Positions 29,755 through 39,028 of a DNA stretch of 64,000 nt are shown here, piece after piece (within the stretch, counting starts at the first letter, position 1; the number at the start of each line of letters is the position of its first letter). Under the pieces are notes generated by a model. It ran no database searches, had not been told where the DNA came from, and worked only from the letters and a program-made list of their open reading frames with translations. The position numbers and the translations under genes were made by a program. The stretch lies in contig NZ_CP065589.1 in NCBI RefSeq assembly GCF_021278965.1, positions 4,097,001-4,161,000 on the forward strand. Reading direction: 5' to 3'. This stretch comes from Chryseobacterium capnotolerans (lineage in GTDB: Bacteria; Bacteroidota; Bacteroidia; Flavobacteriales; Weeksellaceae).

Positions 29755-31919
29755 TCACTTCATTGGCTTTTGCTGATAATCAGGATGTCCTAGTTGCCAA
29801 AAGGCGAAAGCAAAAATATCTGAAAGGTTTGAGTGCGCATGAAGAGCAGTTGTATTAACTCCATGCCCACCTTCATAATCTATCTTAAGTAAAACAGGAT
29901 TTTTTGATGTATTATTTGCCATTAATTTAGCCGCAAATTTCACAGGTTCCCAGGCAAGTACTCTTGGATCATTTATTCCTCCAGTTATAAATGTTGCAGG
30001 ATATTGTACTCCTTTACTAATATGATGATAAGCATCCATTTCTAATAGACCTTTAAATTCTTTAGGATCTTTTAAGGTTCCATATTCATCCACATTACTT
30101 GCAATACTAAGCACATCCCTTAATGTATTGGTTATTGGCAATTCTAAAATTGCTGCTTTAAATAAATCTGGTCTTTCTGTTATAGCTCTTCCAACTGTAA
30201 TTCCACCTGCACTTGCTCCCCAAATCCCCACTTTATTTTTTGAGGTATATTTTTCTTTTATTAAATATTCTGTACAGTCTATTAAATCCCCCCATGTGTT
30301 AGGTTTTGTTTCTTTATAACCCCCTAAACGCCATTTCTCTCCTTTTTCCCCACCACCTCTTACATGAGCAATAGCCATAACACCTCCTTGATTTACCCAT
30401 AATAGATAAATACGGGAAAAATATGGACTGTAGGAAGCTCCAAAAGAACCATAGGAATCAATCAATACTGGATTATTACCATTACGTTGTATATTTTTAT
30501 TATATATAAGGGACAATGGTATTTCTTCCCCATCTCTTGCCTTTACAATTACTTCTTTTACTTCAATATCCTTAAATTCAACATATTCCATAATAGGAGC
30601 TATATTTTCAGCAACAAAAGAATTTGTTTTTAGATCATATCTAAAACGCTGTTCCTGGTTTGCCCATCCGGAGCAATTTATCCAGATATCTGAATCATCT
30701 TTTCCCTTTGCTTGTAAATTTATATTTCCTGATGGATAGGGTAACTTAATTGAAATATCTTTACCATCTTTATATAGATATAGCTTGGCTTCTACTCCAT
30801 TCTTGGTTGTTGTGTAATAAATACCATCTTTAGTAAGCCGATATTGGCCTATAACTTCATCCTTCTTTTCAGGAATTAAAATTTCAGGAGTTCTAAAATT
30901 TGGTTTTTCAAGATTGGTTTTACAGAGGGTATAATTTTGAGAATTATATTGAGACAAAAAAAACAACTCATTATCAATAAGTTGTAAAGATCTCACTTTA
31001 TCTTCTTTATTATAAAGAGGTTTCCATGTTTTTTTACCTTGTAATAAATCTTTTTTGGAAATTATAAATGTTTGCCTGTAATAATTATTATCAACCAACA
31101 TTCCAACATAATACTTATCATTAGAATCTAAGATAATAGGAGATTTTTTTTCATCTATTTTTAATTCAGGATTATTACTAGCTGAAAAAACTTCTCTCAA
31201 TTCTTTAGGATTGGCTCCAATTTTATATAAAATAGCTTTCGTATTTCTATAAAAATCAGGGGATTTGGAATCATTAACAGGAAAGTATGTATAAAAAAAT
31301 CCAGAATTATCATCCAGCCACTTTATTCCTCCTATACCTGCAGGAGTCGTACTGGTAATAATTTCAGGATGGATATACTTATCCTTTACATCCATTATAA
31401 TAACTTCAGCCAATTCTTTTCCTTTTTCAGCCATCGCAATGGCCACTTTGTCTCCAGCTAAGCTTGGACTAATATAATTAATAACAAATTCATGGTTTGT
31501 GTCAGAACTTTTGAAATTGGCAGGATTATAAAGAAGTTCTTCTTTTCCTAAAAAGCCCCCCGATAATAAAGTTTAGCAACTTTCTCATCTCCTGTTTTCT
31601 TTAAGTAGAAATATTTATCATTATTTGTAATTTTTAAATCAGATACAGAGTATCCTTGCTTCTTATCAAGCTCTAACCTTTTTTCCAAATAATAATCTCT
31701 TTTAGGAATTTTATTAAGAATAGAATTGGTATACTCTGTTTGAGATTTCATCCAATTCATTGTTTGAGGATCTTCTAAATCCTCTAAATTCCTATATTCA
31801 TCTACTATCCGGATTCCAAAATATTCATCCGTTATAGGAACAGATGGAGCTGGATTATTTTTTTGAGCGTTCAAGGAAATATTAAAAACACAAATAATGA
31901 TAAATATTAATTGCTTCAT
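29755..31919 (-). pseudogene. Exported prolyl oligopeptidase (S9), paralogue, frameshifted
   Basis: A gene of about 721 codons, paralogous to its downstream neighbour. It starts at 31919 with signal peptide MKQLIFIIICVFNISLNA and DEYRNLEDLEDPQTMNWMKS. The first frame ends after KLYYRGAF; the C run at 31556-31561 is probably one base short, and the second frame then reads through the propeller to the hydrolase domain. The catalytic set is visible: Ser in GASAGGITVGRA, Asp in GINDPRVLAW, His in DYEGGHG. The start codon overlaps the stop of the precursor gene (ATGA), which couples their translation and is strong evidence that this enzyme acts on that peptide. Confidence 0.88.
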
Positions 31920-32104
31920 GGTCTCACAATGATTGTATTTGGAGGAATTTGTGTTGGCGGTTCTTCTCCAGTGTTAAAATTCACCATCTGATTGCCTCCG
32001 TTACCACCATTAATTGTTTTCATATCGTTAATTTTCATTATTTGTATTTTTTTCAACGATAATTTTTTTTCTTGTTTGATTATTTTCTTCATAAAATTAT
32101 ACAT
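31916..32104 (-). CDS. RiPP precursor peptide, class I lanthipeptide-like leader
   Basis: A 62-residue peptide (58 if the second Met, coded at 32092, is used). The leader (KLSLKKIQIMKINDMKTING) resembles Bacteroidota class I lanthipeptide leaders, with the KLSLKK box and a Gly-Gly at its end. The core after NGG is NGGNQMVNFNTGEEPPTQIP and PNTIIVRP. It has three Thr, no Ser and no Cys, and five Pro. LanB could turn Thr to dehydrobutyrine, but no lanthionine ring can form. The stop codon overlaps the start of the prolyl oligopeptidase gene. It is the first gene of the operon. That the GG marks the cleavage site is an inference from related leaders. Confidence 0.75.
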   Translation of the reverse strand: MYNFMKKIIKQEKKLSLKKIQIMKINDMKTINGGNGGNQMVNFNTGEEPPTQIPPNTIIVRP

Positions 32105-32299
32105 AAGATTTTAAATACAAATAAAAAGAATATTTTTCAATTTTACACTTAAAATGTACTATAGATTTATAAATCAAAATTATAAAAAACAAAACAAAGT
32201 AACTAAATATCAGTATCTTACATTCAAATATATTGATTTTTCAATGATAAGAGACATTAGTAAATAAAAATGTAAATTTGTTTTGTATTTACAAAAATA
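32105..32299. promoter_or_regulatory. Divergent promoter region, RiPP operon / AraC regulator
   Basis: 195 bases between the precursor gene (minus) and the AraC-type regulator (plus). TAAATTTG at 32273-32280 is a -7 match for the plus strand, about 20 bases before the regulator start. TAATTTTG on the minus strand (32175-32182) is a -7 match for the precursor. Neither has a clear -33 TTG at the normal distance, which would fit activator-dependent promoters. No operator repeat stands out. Confidence 0.4.
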
Positions 32300-34054
32300 A
32301 TGAAATATATAGTCCTAATTATATTATTATTAACCAATAGTTTGGCAAGTGCTCAAAAAAACAAATTTAGTAATTTATATGAATTTACTTATCCGGAACT
32401 AAAGAATAAGTTCTATGATTATTATGACCAAAATAAAAATTCTGAGGCCAAACAAATAGCCAGATATTATCTACAAAAGGCTAAAAAAGAAAAAAACACT
32501 CTCGAAATAGCAGAAGGCTATGTCCTAATACATTTTTATGAAGATTTTCCAACAGCCATCAAATATCTTGATAGTTTAACGATCATCACAAAAAATATAA
32601 AAGGAAATTTATATCCTGCCAGAACCTATTTGAGCAAAGGAAATCTATATTATAAGCATGATAATTTAAAAGCGGCATTGGATAATTATATTTTAGGGCT
32701 TAAATACGCAAAAGAGCAGCACGACGAAAAGCAAACAGCCTATGCCAATATGAACATTGCTTATATCAATAGTTACATAGGTAAGAATAAAGAGGCAGCT
32801 AAAATATTCAGATATTATCTATACCATGGAGATAGTATCACAGATGATTATCAACACACTCAAATGCGCATAGCCCTTATAAGCTGCTATCTTGAGATTA
32901 ACAAATTAGACTCTGCTAATTTGTTAATTAAAGAAGGACAAAAGGCTATTCTATCAGGTAAAAATAAATATGACCCTAATCTATATTCTTATTTAGCTGG
33001 AACTTACGACCTTAAGTCAAAAGCTTACAATACAGCAATTACCAAACTTTCAAATGCTTATACTTATTTTACCAATAATAATGAAAACATCAATGCTAAT
33101 TCTGCCCTTTATAATTTAGGAAAGGCTTACCAGGGAATAAAAAATGAGGAAAAGGTTACAGAGACTTACATTAAACTAGATTCCAATGTACAAAAATTCA
33201 ATATTACGTTTCCTGAACTTCGTGAAGTCTATATATACCTTATAGATTATTATAAAGGAAAAAATAATCAGCAAAAGCAACTTTATTATATTGACCGCTT
33301 TCTAGCCGTTGATAAAAAACTCGATGAACAGGTTCAATATTTATCTACAGAATTGCCTAAAAAGTATGATACTCCAAATCTCCTACAGGAAAAAGAAAAT
33401 ATCATCGAGGAATTAAAATTTAGAAAAACAGTGCTTTATATTTCTATGGGCGCACTTCTATTGATACTTCTATTCATTATATATTTATACTATAAATCTA
33501 AGAAAAGAGAAAAAGAACAGAGAAAAATTGCACAAGATTTAATCAGTTTGGTTGAAAAGAAAAATATTGAGGAGAAAAAGACAGGTGAAAAACATGAAGT
33601 TGATGATATCGAAGTAAATGATATACTTATTCCTGAGCCTATTGGACAAGATGATAAAAATTCAAAAAGCATATCTGAAGAAGTTACTCAGTTTATATTA
33701 CAGGAATTGAGAATATTTGAATCCAAAGAACTCTTCTTAAAAAAGGGAATTACATTAGCCAACTTAGCAAAAAACATAAAAACCAATACTGCCTATTTAT
33801 CAGAAATAATCAATACTCATAAAGGAAAAAACTTCGCAAGTTACCTTAATGACCTGCGTATTGATTTTGCTTTAAACAGATTGGTAAATGATAAAAAATT
33901 CCGTTCCTACAAATTGTCTGTTATTGCTGAGGAGCTGGGATATAATAATGAGCAGGCATTTTCTTTAGCTTTTAAGAAAAAAACAGGCACTACACTCTCT
34001 ACATACATTAAAGAGATCGATAGTCTAAAAAATTCTCAAAAAACCCATAACTAA
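32300..34054 (+). CDS. TPR-containing AraC-family transcriptional regulator
   Basis: A 584-residue membrane regulator of a type common in Bacteroidota. It has signal peptide MKYIVLIILLLTNSLASAQ, an exported tetratricopeptide region (about 30-340, for example AYANMNIAYINSYIGKNKEA), one membrane helix (VLYISMGALLLILLFIIYLY, about 377-396), a charged linker, and a C-terminal AraC helix-turn-helix pair (about 475-575: ITLANLAKNIKTNTAYLSEI and SVIAEELGYNNEQAFSLAFK). The periplasmic TPR part would sense a ligand and the cytoplasmic part bind DNA. It diverges from the RiPP operon and is the natural candidate for its regulator, though this is inferred from position only. Confidence 0.88.
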   Translation: MKYIVLIILLLTNSLASAQKNKFSNLYEFTYPELKNKFYDYYDQNKNSEAKQIARYYLQKAKKEKNTLEIAEGYVLIHFYEDFPTAIKYLDSLTIITKNIKGNLYPARTYLSKGNLYYKHDNLKAALDNYILGLKYAKEQHDEKQTAYANMNIAYINSYIGKNKEAAKIFRYYLYHGDSITDDYQHTQMRIALISCYLEINKLDSANLLIKEGQKAILSGKNKYDPNLYSYLAGTYDLKSKAYNTAITKLSNAYTYFTNNNENINANSALYNLGKAYQGIKNEEKVTETYIKLDSNVQKFNITFPELREVYIYLIDYYKGKNNQQKQLYYIDRFLAVDKKLDEQVQYLSTELPKKYDTPNLLQEKENIIEELKFRKTVLYISMGALLLILLFIIYLYYKSKKREKEQRKIAQDLISLVEKKNIEEKKTGEKHEVDDIEVNDILIPEPIGQDDKNSKSISEEVTQFILQELRIFESKELFLKKGITLANLAKNIKTNTAYLSEIINTHKGKNFASYLNDLRIDFALNRLVNDKKFRSYKLSVIAEELGYNNEQAFSLAFKKKTGTTLSTYIKEIDSLKNSQKTHN

Positions 34055-34083
34055 CTAAAATACAACATATTGAAATACATATT

Positions 34084-34380
34084 TTTATAGATCTATAAGC
34101 ATAGATTTATAAATTTAAAATTCAAAAACTTTTTTAATAATTTGTACTGGTGTATGTTTGCTCCAGGTAAAAACACAAACTATAAAAGTTGACCAATACC
34201 TTCCCAAGCCAGGGATATATGGCCAACTAAACTAATACCATCTAAAATAGAATTAACAAGAGTTAGTGATCCTAATCCCACAGATGTGCTAAATAGGAAT
34301 GTAAACATTAACCATGAAAACTTTTACATAGCATCTGTGGGAAAATGGAATCAATAAAAAGCTTTTATTTGATATTTTTC
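34084..34380 (+). repeat. Decayed element, copy 1 of a tandem pair
   Basis: This segment matches 34455-34741 at most positions by eye, with a 371-base offset. On the plus strand it keeps an open stretch reading PIPSQARDIWPTKLIPSKIE, then LTRVSDPNPTDVLNRNVNIN and HENFYIASVGKWNQ and a stop at about 34358, preceded by an in-frame TGA after FAPGKNTNYKS. This looks like the C-terminus of a degenerate gene I cannot identify. It contains the inverted repeat CCCACAGATG (34277-34286) / CATCTGTGGG (34332-34341). Confidence 0.6.
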
Positions 34381-34454
34381 ACAATTCTACGTATATATAA
34401 TATCAAATTAAAAAGCAATAAAATATTAAAAATCAAACACTTTTGTTTATTTCC

Positions 34455-34741
34455 TTTATAGCTCTATATGTATAGATTTATAAATTTAAAATCCAAAAGC
34501 TTTTTTAATAATTTGTACTGACATAAGTTTGCTCCAGGTAAAAACACAAAATATAAAAGCTACCTTCCCAAACTAGGGACATATGGCCAACTAAACTAAT
34601 ACCATTTAAAATAAAATTAACAAGAGTTAATTATTCTAATCCCACAGATGTGCTAAAATGAATGTAAACATTAACCATGAAAACTTTTACATAACATCTG
34701 TGGGAAAATGGAATTAATAACGACTTCTATTTGATATCTTC
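34455..34741 (+). repeat. Decayed element, copy 2 of a tandem pair
   Basis: Second copy of the preceding element. The reading frame is further damaged: a stop replaces the Trp codon upstream (NLY then TGA), a five-base deletion follows KNTKYKS, and a one-base change after NPTDVLK breaks the frame before NVNINHENFYITSVGKWN. The inverted repeat CCCACAGATG (34641-34650) / CATCTGTGGG (34695-34704) is fully kept. The 170 bases to the next gene hold nothing I recognise. Confidence 0.6.
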
Positions 34742-34915
34742 ATTTCAGGCTTATACTATACGTACCAGATAAAAATACTTTTTCGAGCTAAATCCTGTAA
34801 AATAAAATATTGAAATTCAAACTATACCTACCAATAGCACATTTTATCTCACTAATAAAAGAAAAATATTTTTGTTAATTTAAAACATCTGTGTATTTTA
34901 GATGAAAATATTAAT

Positions 34916-36423
34916 ATGATTTTTGATAAACTAATTAACTACTTAAAACTTGATAAACAGGAATTTATTTTCCAGTTTAATTCTCATCCCAATTATCCGT
35001 CAGCATTAGCTTTCAGTGATACATTAAACTTTTTGGGAGTAAAAAATGATGCCTACCAGCTTGATAAGGAATATTGGGATGAACTTCCGGAAGAATTCAT
35101 CGCTATTGTTGATAATGCATTTTCATTGGTAAAGAAATCAGGAAGCAATTATGCTGTCTATTCCGAAAAAGCAAAAACATTAGATAAGGAAGAACTATAT
35201 AAGAACTCTACTGACTTTGTTCTCCTCTTTGAAAAGACTGAAAATGCTGAAAATAAAACAGCTTTTAATTTCAAACCTGTATTATATGCCATTTTTGCAG
35301 TAATTCTTATCTATTCATTTGTATTCCAGGGATTGTTTGAAGCCATCTTTAATCTTCTTTCATTAGCAGGTGTTTATATTTCTCTGGAGATATTCAACCA
35401 AAAATTTGGAAATACGTCCACGGTTATAGGAAGTATTTGTGGAGCAGCTCCTGCTACCCAAACAGCTAACTCCTGTGATAGGATTATCAAACAAGATAAA
35501 ACCAGTATTTTAGGATTAAAGTTTTCTGACTTTTCACTGATTTACTTTACCGGGCTTGCTGTATTAGGCTTATTTTTACCAGCTACAGCTTATATCGTAA
35601 AAGGCTTCACTTTCGTATCTGTGCTGGCTATTGGTTATTCTTTATACATTCAGGCATTTGTTGAAAAAACATTTTGTAGAGTTTGTCTGTTAATTATCTC
35701 CATCCTGGTTGGGCAGTTAGTCATCAGCGCTTTCTTTTTCCAAAACCTTTCTTTTGGAATTGGGGCACTTTTACTAACGGTAATTTTATGGGCACTTATA
35801 TTTTCAGCAGTAATGTATTCTAATACCTTGCTTGAACAAAAGAAGAACTTCAAAAATCCAATGCTAAAAACCTTCGATTCAAAAGAAATTATGAACTTTT
35901 CAAAAGCCAGTTATTAGAAAAAGATAAAATAGAGTTTCAGGATACTGAGACATTTTCGGTGGGAAAAAAGGATGCAAGACTTCGTATTTCCATAATTTCC
36001 AATCCTTATTGTGGTTTCTGTAAAGATGGTCACAAACTGGCAGAAAGTCTTTTAAAAAAATATCCTGATGATGTTTCTTTACAAATGAGATTCAATTATA
36101 CTCCAGAAAGATCTAATGAAAAGTATAATGCATTGATCTCAGATCTAGCCTATATTTATAACAATAAAACGGAAAAAGAATTCCTGCACGCTGTAGAAGA
36201 GTGGTTTGAAACGAGAGATGAAAGCAAAGTCAATATTCTTTCCGGAGGAACTGTTACCTCAGAAAACCTGAATCCATTGATTCAAATGACTGTAGAAAAC
36301 AGCAATGCAGGCCTTAACTTCACTCCTATCCTTGTGATTAATGGATATCAATTCCCTGAAAAATATGACAGAGAAGACATCGTATTCTTTGTGGATGAAT
36401 TAATAGAAGACGAAGAAATTTAA
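34916..36423 (+). pseudogene. VKOR-thioredoxin fusion oxidoreductase, frameshifted
   Basis: A gene of about 502 codons is broken by one base in the A run at 35866-35870. With six A it reads NLRFKRNYELFKSQLLEKDK and joins the second part. The N-terminal 110 residues resemble a C39-peptidase-like domain without its Cys. Residues about 120-310 form the multi-helix vitamin K epoxide reductase domain, with Cys175, Cys187 and the CxxC Cys254/Cys257 in FCRVC. The C-terminal domain is thioredoxin-like with NPYCGFCKDGH and the cis-Pro region FTPILVING. Such fusions make disulfide bonds outside the cytoplasm. Its neighbours are two Cys-containing exported peptides and their exporter, so it probably oxidises them. 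Confidence 0.87.
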
Positions 36424-36467
36424 TCATAGCAGGTGATTCAAAATTCACTATCTTAGGAAAAATAAAA

Positions 36468-36497
36468 GCGGTATCCGAAAAGCTATAAAAGAGTAGG
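36468..36497 (+). promoter_or_regulatory. Shared upstream motif, copy A
   Basis: GCGGTATCCGAAAAGC, six bases, then the GAGTAGG block, ending 20 bases before the ATG of the first double-glycine peptide. It is one of four copies in the window, all just upstream of a start codon. It does not fit the usual TAnnTTTG promoter. Confidence 0.6.
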
Positions 36498-36517
36498 TAA
36501 ACCAAAAACTATTTATT

Positions 36518-36682
36518 ATGAAAAACCTAAAAAAACTTTCAAGAGAAGGCCTAAGAATCCTGAAAGGCGGTATTACTGAGGAATGTGCAAGAATTCAGTC
36601 TGAAGCAAGTTATTGCGAATCCAAAATCAACCCGCCTAAAGAGGGAGCAATAAATGCATGTAACAAATGGTGCTACTACTAG
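36518..36682 (+). CDS. Bacteriocin-like double-glycine peptide 1
   Basis: A 54-residue peptide, MKNLKKLSREGLRILKGG as leader and a 36-residue core with four Cys (at residues 23, 33, 48 and 52). The leader matches the Chryseobacterium 'bacteriocin-like' type and ends in Gly-Gly, the cleavage signal of C39 peptidases. The gene for such an exporter follows at 36765. The core is highly polar and ends in NKWCYY. Four Cys would allow two disulfides, fitting the VKOR-thioredoxin gene just upstream. Killing activity is not demonstrated; peptides of this family are only named by leader similarity. Motif A precedes it and a terminator follows. Confidence 0.8.
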   Translation: MKNLKKLSREGLRILKGGITEECARIQSEASYCESKINPPKEGAINACNKWCYY

Positions 36683-36720
36683 CCTACCATTTCATTGAAT
36701 TATAATATTGAATAAAGTAA

Positions 36721-36747
36721 AAATGTCGTCAGAATATGACGGCATTT
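36721..36747 (+). terminator. Terminator after peptide 1
   Basis: AAATGTCGTCA, loop GAATA, TGACGGCATTT: eleven pairs including one G-U, followed by TAT. It separates the peptide gene from the exporter gene and would let the peptide be made in excess. Confidence 0.7.
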
Positions 36748-36764
36748 TATAATGATTATTAGTT

Positions 36765-38957
36765 TTGAAGAAATTTCCTTTTTATAAACAACCAGACACT
36801 AAAGACTGTGGACCCACATGTCTTAGAATTGTAAGTAAATATTACGGCAAAAGTATATCCCTGCAACAAATCCGGGCCCTTTCTGAAACTACTCGTGAAG
36901 GAAGCAGCCTTCTTGGTTTAAGTGATGCTGCTGAGAATCTGGGATTCCGGTCATTGGGAGTTCAGGTCGATTTCAAAACCCTTGTAGAGGAAGTTCCGCT
37001 TCCGTGTGTTGTACACTGGAATAAAAACCACTTCGTAGTTGTTTATAAGGTCGATAAAAATAATAAGATATATATTTCTGATCCCAGCTACGGGTTGATT
37101 ACCTACAATCAGGAGGAATTCATCAAAGCCTGGATCGGAGAAAATGCTAATGAAAACACTGAGGAAGGAATTGCCCTTATCCTGGAAACAACACCAGCAT
37201 TTTTTCAAACCGAATTTGATAATGAGGAAAGTAAAGCAAGTTTTTCTTTTCTTTCCAAATATCTTTTTAAATACAAATCGCTTGTTCTTCAACTTGCAGT
37301 AGGACTTCTTGCAGGAAGTTTACTATCCCTGGTATTCCCTTTTCTTACTCAGAGTATTGTAGATGTTGGGATACAGAATCAGGATATTAACTTCATCTAC
37401 CTGGTCCTGCTTGCTCAGATTATGTTATTCTTTGGCAGAATGGGTATTGAGACCATTCGAAGCTGGATTCTTCTCCATCTCTCTGCCAGAATCAATATTT
37501 CGATTATTTCCGATTTCTTTATCAAACTAATGAAGCTTCCTATCAGTTTCTTTGATACCAGAATGACCGGAGATATCATGCAAAGAATTAACGACCACCA
37601 TAGAATAGAACAGCTTCTAACAAGTTCTTCATTAAATACTCTGTTTTCCTTGGTCAATCTGATTATCTTCAGTATTGTCCTTCTATTATATGATTACAGG
37701 CTTTTCATTGTTTATCTTGTAGGGGCAGTTGCTTATATCGGATGGATTAGTTTTTTCCTGAAAAAGCGAAAAGAGTTGGATTACAAAAGATTTTCCCAGG
37801 TTTCTCAGGAACAGAGTAAAGTTATTGAGCTTATCAACGGAATGCAGGAAATTAAAATGCATAATGCTGAAAAGCAGAAAAGATGGGACTGGGAATTTCT
37901 CCAGGTAAAATTATTTAAAATCAGAATAAAATCATTGTCTTTGGAGCAATGGCAATCTGTAGGAGGAAACTTCATTAATCAGATGAAAGATATTTTGGTA
38001 AGCTTTCTGTCTGCAAAATTAGTATTAAGCGGAAACTTAACTTTAGGGATGATGCTTTCTGTACAATATATCATTGGACAGCTAAACAGCCCTCTTCTTC
38101 AGCTTATTGACTTTATTAAACAAACTCAGGATGCCAAAATTTCACTTGAAAGATTGGGTGAAATTCATGATAAAGAAGATGAAGAAAATAAGGACGAGCA
38201 ATATGCTATGGAAATTCCACAAAGGGATATAGAAGTTACGGATATGTCGTTCAGATACATCGGATCAGATGTTCCGGTTTTTGAAAATCTGAGTCTTACG
38301 ATTCCTTATCAAAAAACGACAGCCATTGTGGGAGCCAGCGGAAGTGGAAAAACTACCTTATTGAAGCTCCTGATGAAGTTTTATGAACCCGATCAGGGAG
38401 ATATCAAAATCGGAAATACAGCATTGAAAAACATTTCACCACGATTCTGGAGAGATCATTGCGGAGTAGTAATGCAGGAAGGCTATGTATTCAATGATAC
38501 CATTGCCAATAACATTGCTGTTGGTGAAGATCACATCGACAAAAAGAAACTAAGACGTGCTGTAGAAATAGCCAATATCAAAGAATTTGTGGAAGGTCTT
38601 CCATTAAGTTACAATACAAAGATCGGAAACGAAGGTGTTGGAGTCAGTGGCGGACAAAAGCAAAGACTTTTCATCGCAAGAGCTGTCTATAAATCTCCTG
38701 AATATATTTTGTTTGATGAAGCTACCTCCGCACTAGATGCCAATAATGAGAAGGTCATTATGGAAAATCTTGAACAATTCTTTAAAGGCAAAACAGCAGT
38801 CGTCATCGCCCACAGACTTTCTACCGTAAAACATGCTGATAAGATTATTGTATTGGACAGAGGAAAAGTAGTAGAAGAAGGCAGTCATGCTGAATTGGTA
38901 GACTTGCGCGGTGAGTATTACCGATTGGTGAGAAATCAGCTTGAATTAGGAAATTAA
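36765..38957 (+). CDS. C39-peptidase-containing ABC exporter
   Basis: A 730-residue bacteriocin-type ABC exporter that removes double-glycine leaders and pumps out the product. The C39 peptidase domain (about 1-140) has the catalytic Cys in TKDCGPTCLRIVSKYYG and His in VVHWNKNHFVVV with the Asp in YISDPSYG. The membrane domain spans about 165-450. The ATPase domain shows Walker A GASGSGKTTL, signature VSGGQKQR and Walker B YILFDEATSALDA. The start is TTG at 36765, 18 bases after a terminator. It sits between two double-glycine peptides and before the HlyD-type adaptor, so it should form with that adaptor and a TolC-like porin the export channel for them. Confidence 0.95.
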   Translation: MKKFPFYKQPDTKDCGPTCLRIVSKYYGKSISLQQIRALSETTREGSSLLGLSDAAENLGFRSLGVQVDFKTLVEEVPLPCVVHWNKNHFVVVYKVDKNNKIYISDPSYGLITYNQEEFIKAWIGENANENTEEGIALILETTPAFFQTEFDNEESKASFSFLSKYLFKYKSLVLQLAVGLLAGSLLSLVFPFLTQSIVDVGIQNQDINFIYLVLLAQIMLFFGRMGIETIRSWILLHLSARINISIISDFFIKLMKLPISFFDTRMTGDIMQRINDHHRIEQLLTSSSLNTLFSLVNLIIFSIVLLLYDYRLFIVYLVGAVAYIGWISFFLKKRKELDYKRFSQVSQEQSKVIELINGMQEIKMHNAEKQKRWDWEFLQVKLFKIRIKSLSLEQWQSVGGNFINQMKDILVSFLSAKLVLSGNLTLGMMLSVQYIIGQLNSPLLQLIDFIKQTQDAKISLERLGEIHDKEDEENKDEQYAMEIPQRDIEVTDMSFRYIGSDVPVFENLSLTIPYQKTTAIVGASGSGKTTLLKLLMKFYEPDQGDIKIGNTALKNISPRFWRDHCGVVMQEGYVFNDTIANNIAVGEDHIDKKKLRRAVEIANIKEFVEGLPLSYNTKIGNEGVGVSGGQKQRLFIARAVYKSPEYILFDEATSALDANNEKVIMENLEQFFKGKTAVVIAHRLSTVKHADKIIVLDRGKVVEEGSHAELVDLRGEYYRLVRNQLELGN

Positions 38958-38977
38958 CCATAGAGAATCAATATATA

Positions 38978-39005
38978 GCGGAATCCGAAAAGCTTATAGA
39001 GTAGG
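38978..39005 (+). promoter_or_regulatory. Shared upstream motif, copy B
   Basis: GCGGAATCCGAAAAGC, four bases, then the GAGTAGG block, ending 23 bases before the ATG of peptide 2. It begins 20 bases after the exporter's stop codon, so the second peptide has its own control element inside the cluster. Confidence 0.6.
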
Positions 39006-39028
39006 AAATTATAAAACATCTATTAATT

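Noticed and set aside
27456..31919. Four separate short peptidase genes
   Set aside because: Aligned with each other, the pieces are two full-length paralogues, each interrupted once at a mononucleotide run.
34277..34341. Insertion-sequence ends (CCCACAGATG / CATCTGTGGG)
   Set aside because: The arms are only 45 bases apart and inside a repeated unit; no transposase frame or target duplication is visible. Kept as part of the decayed element instead.
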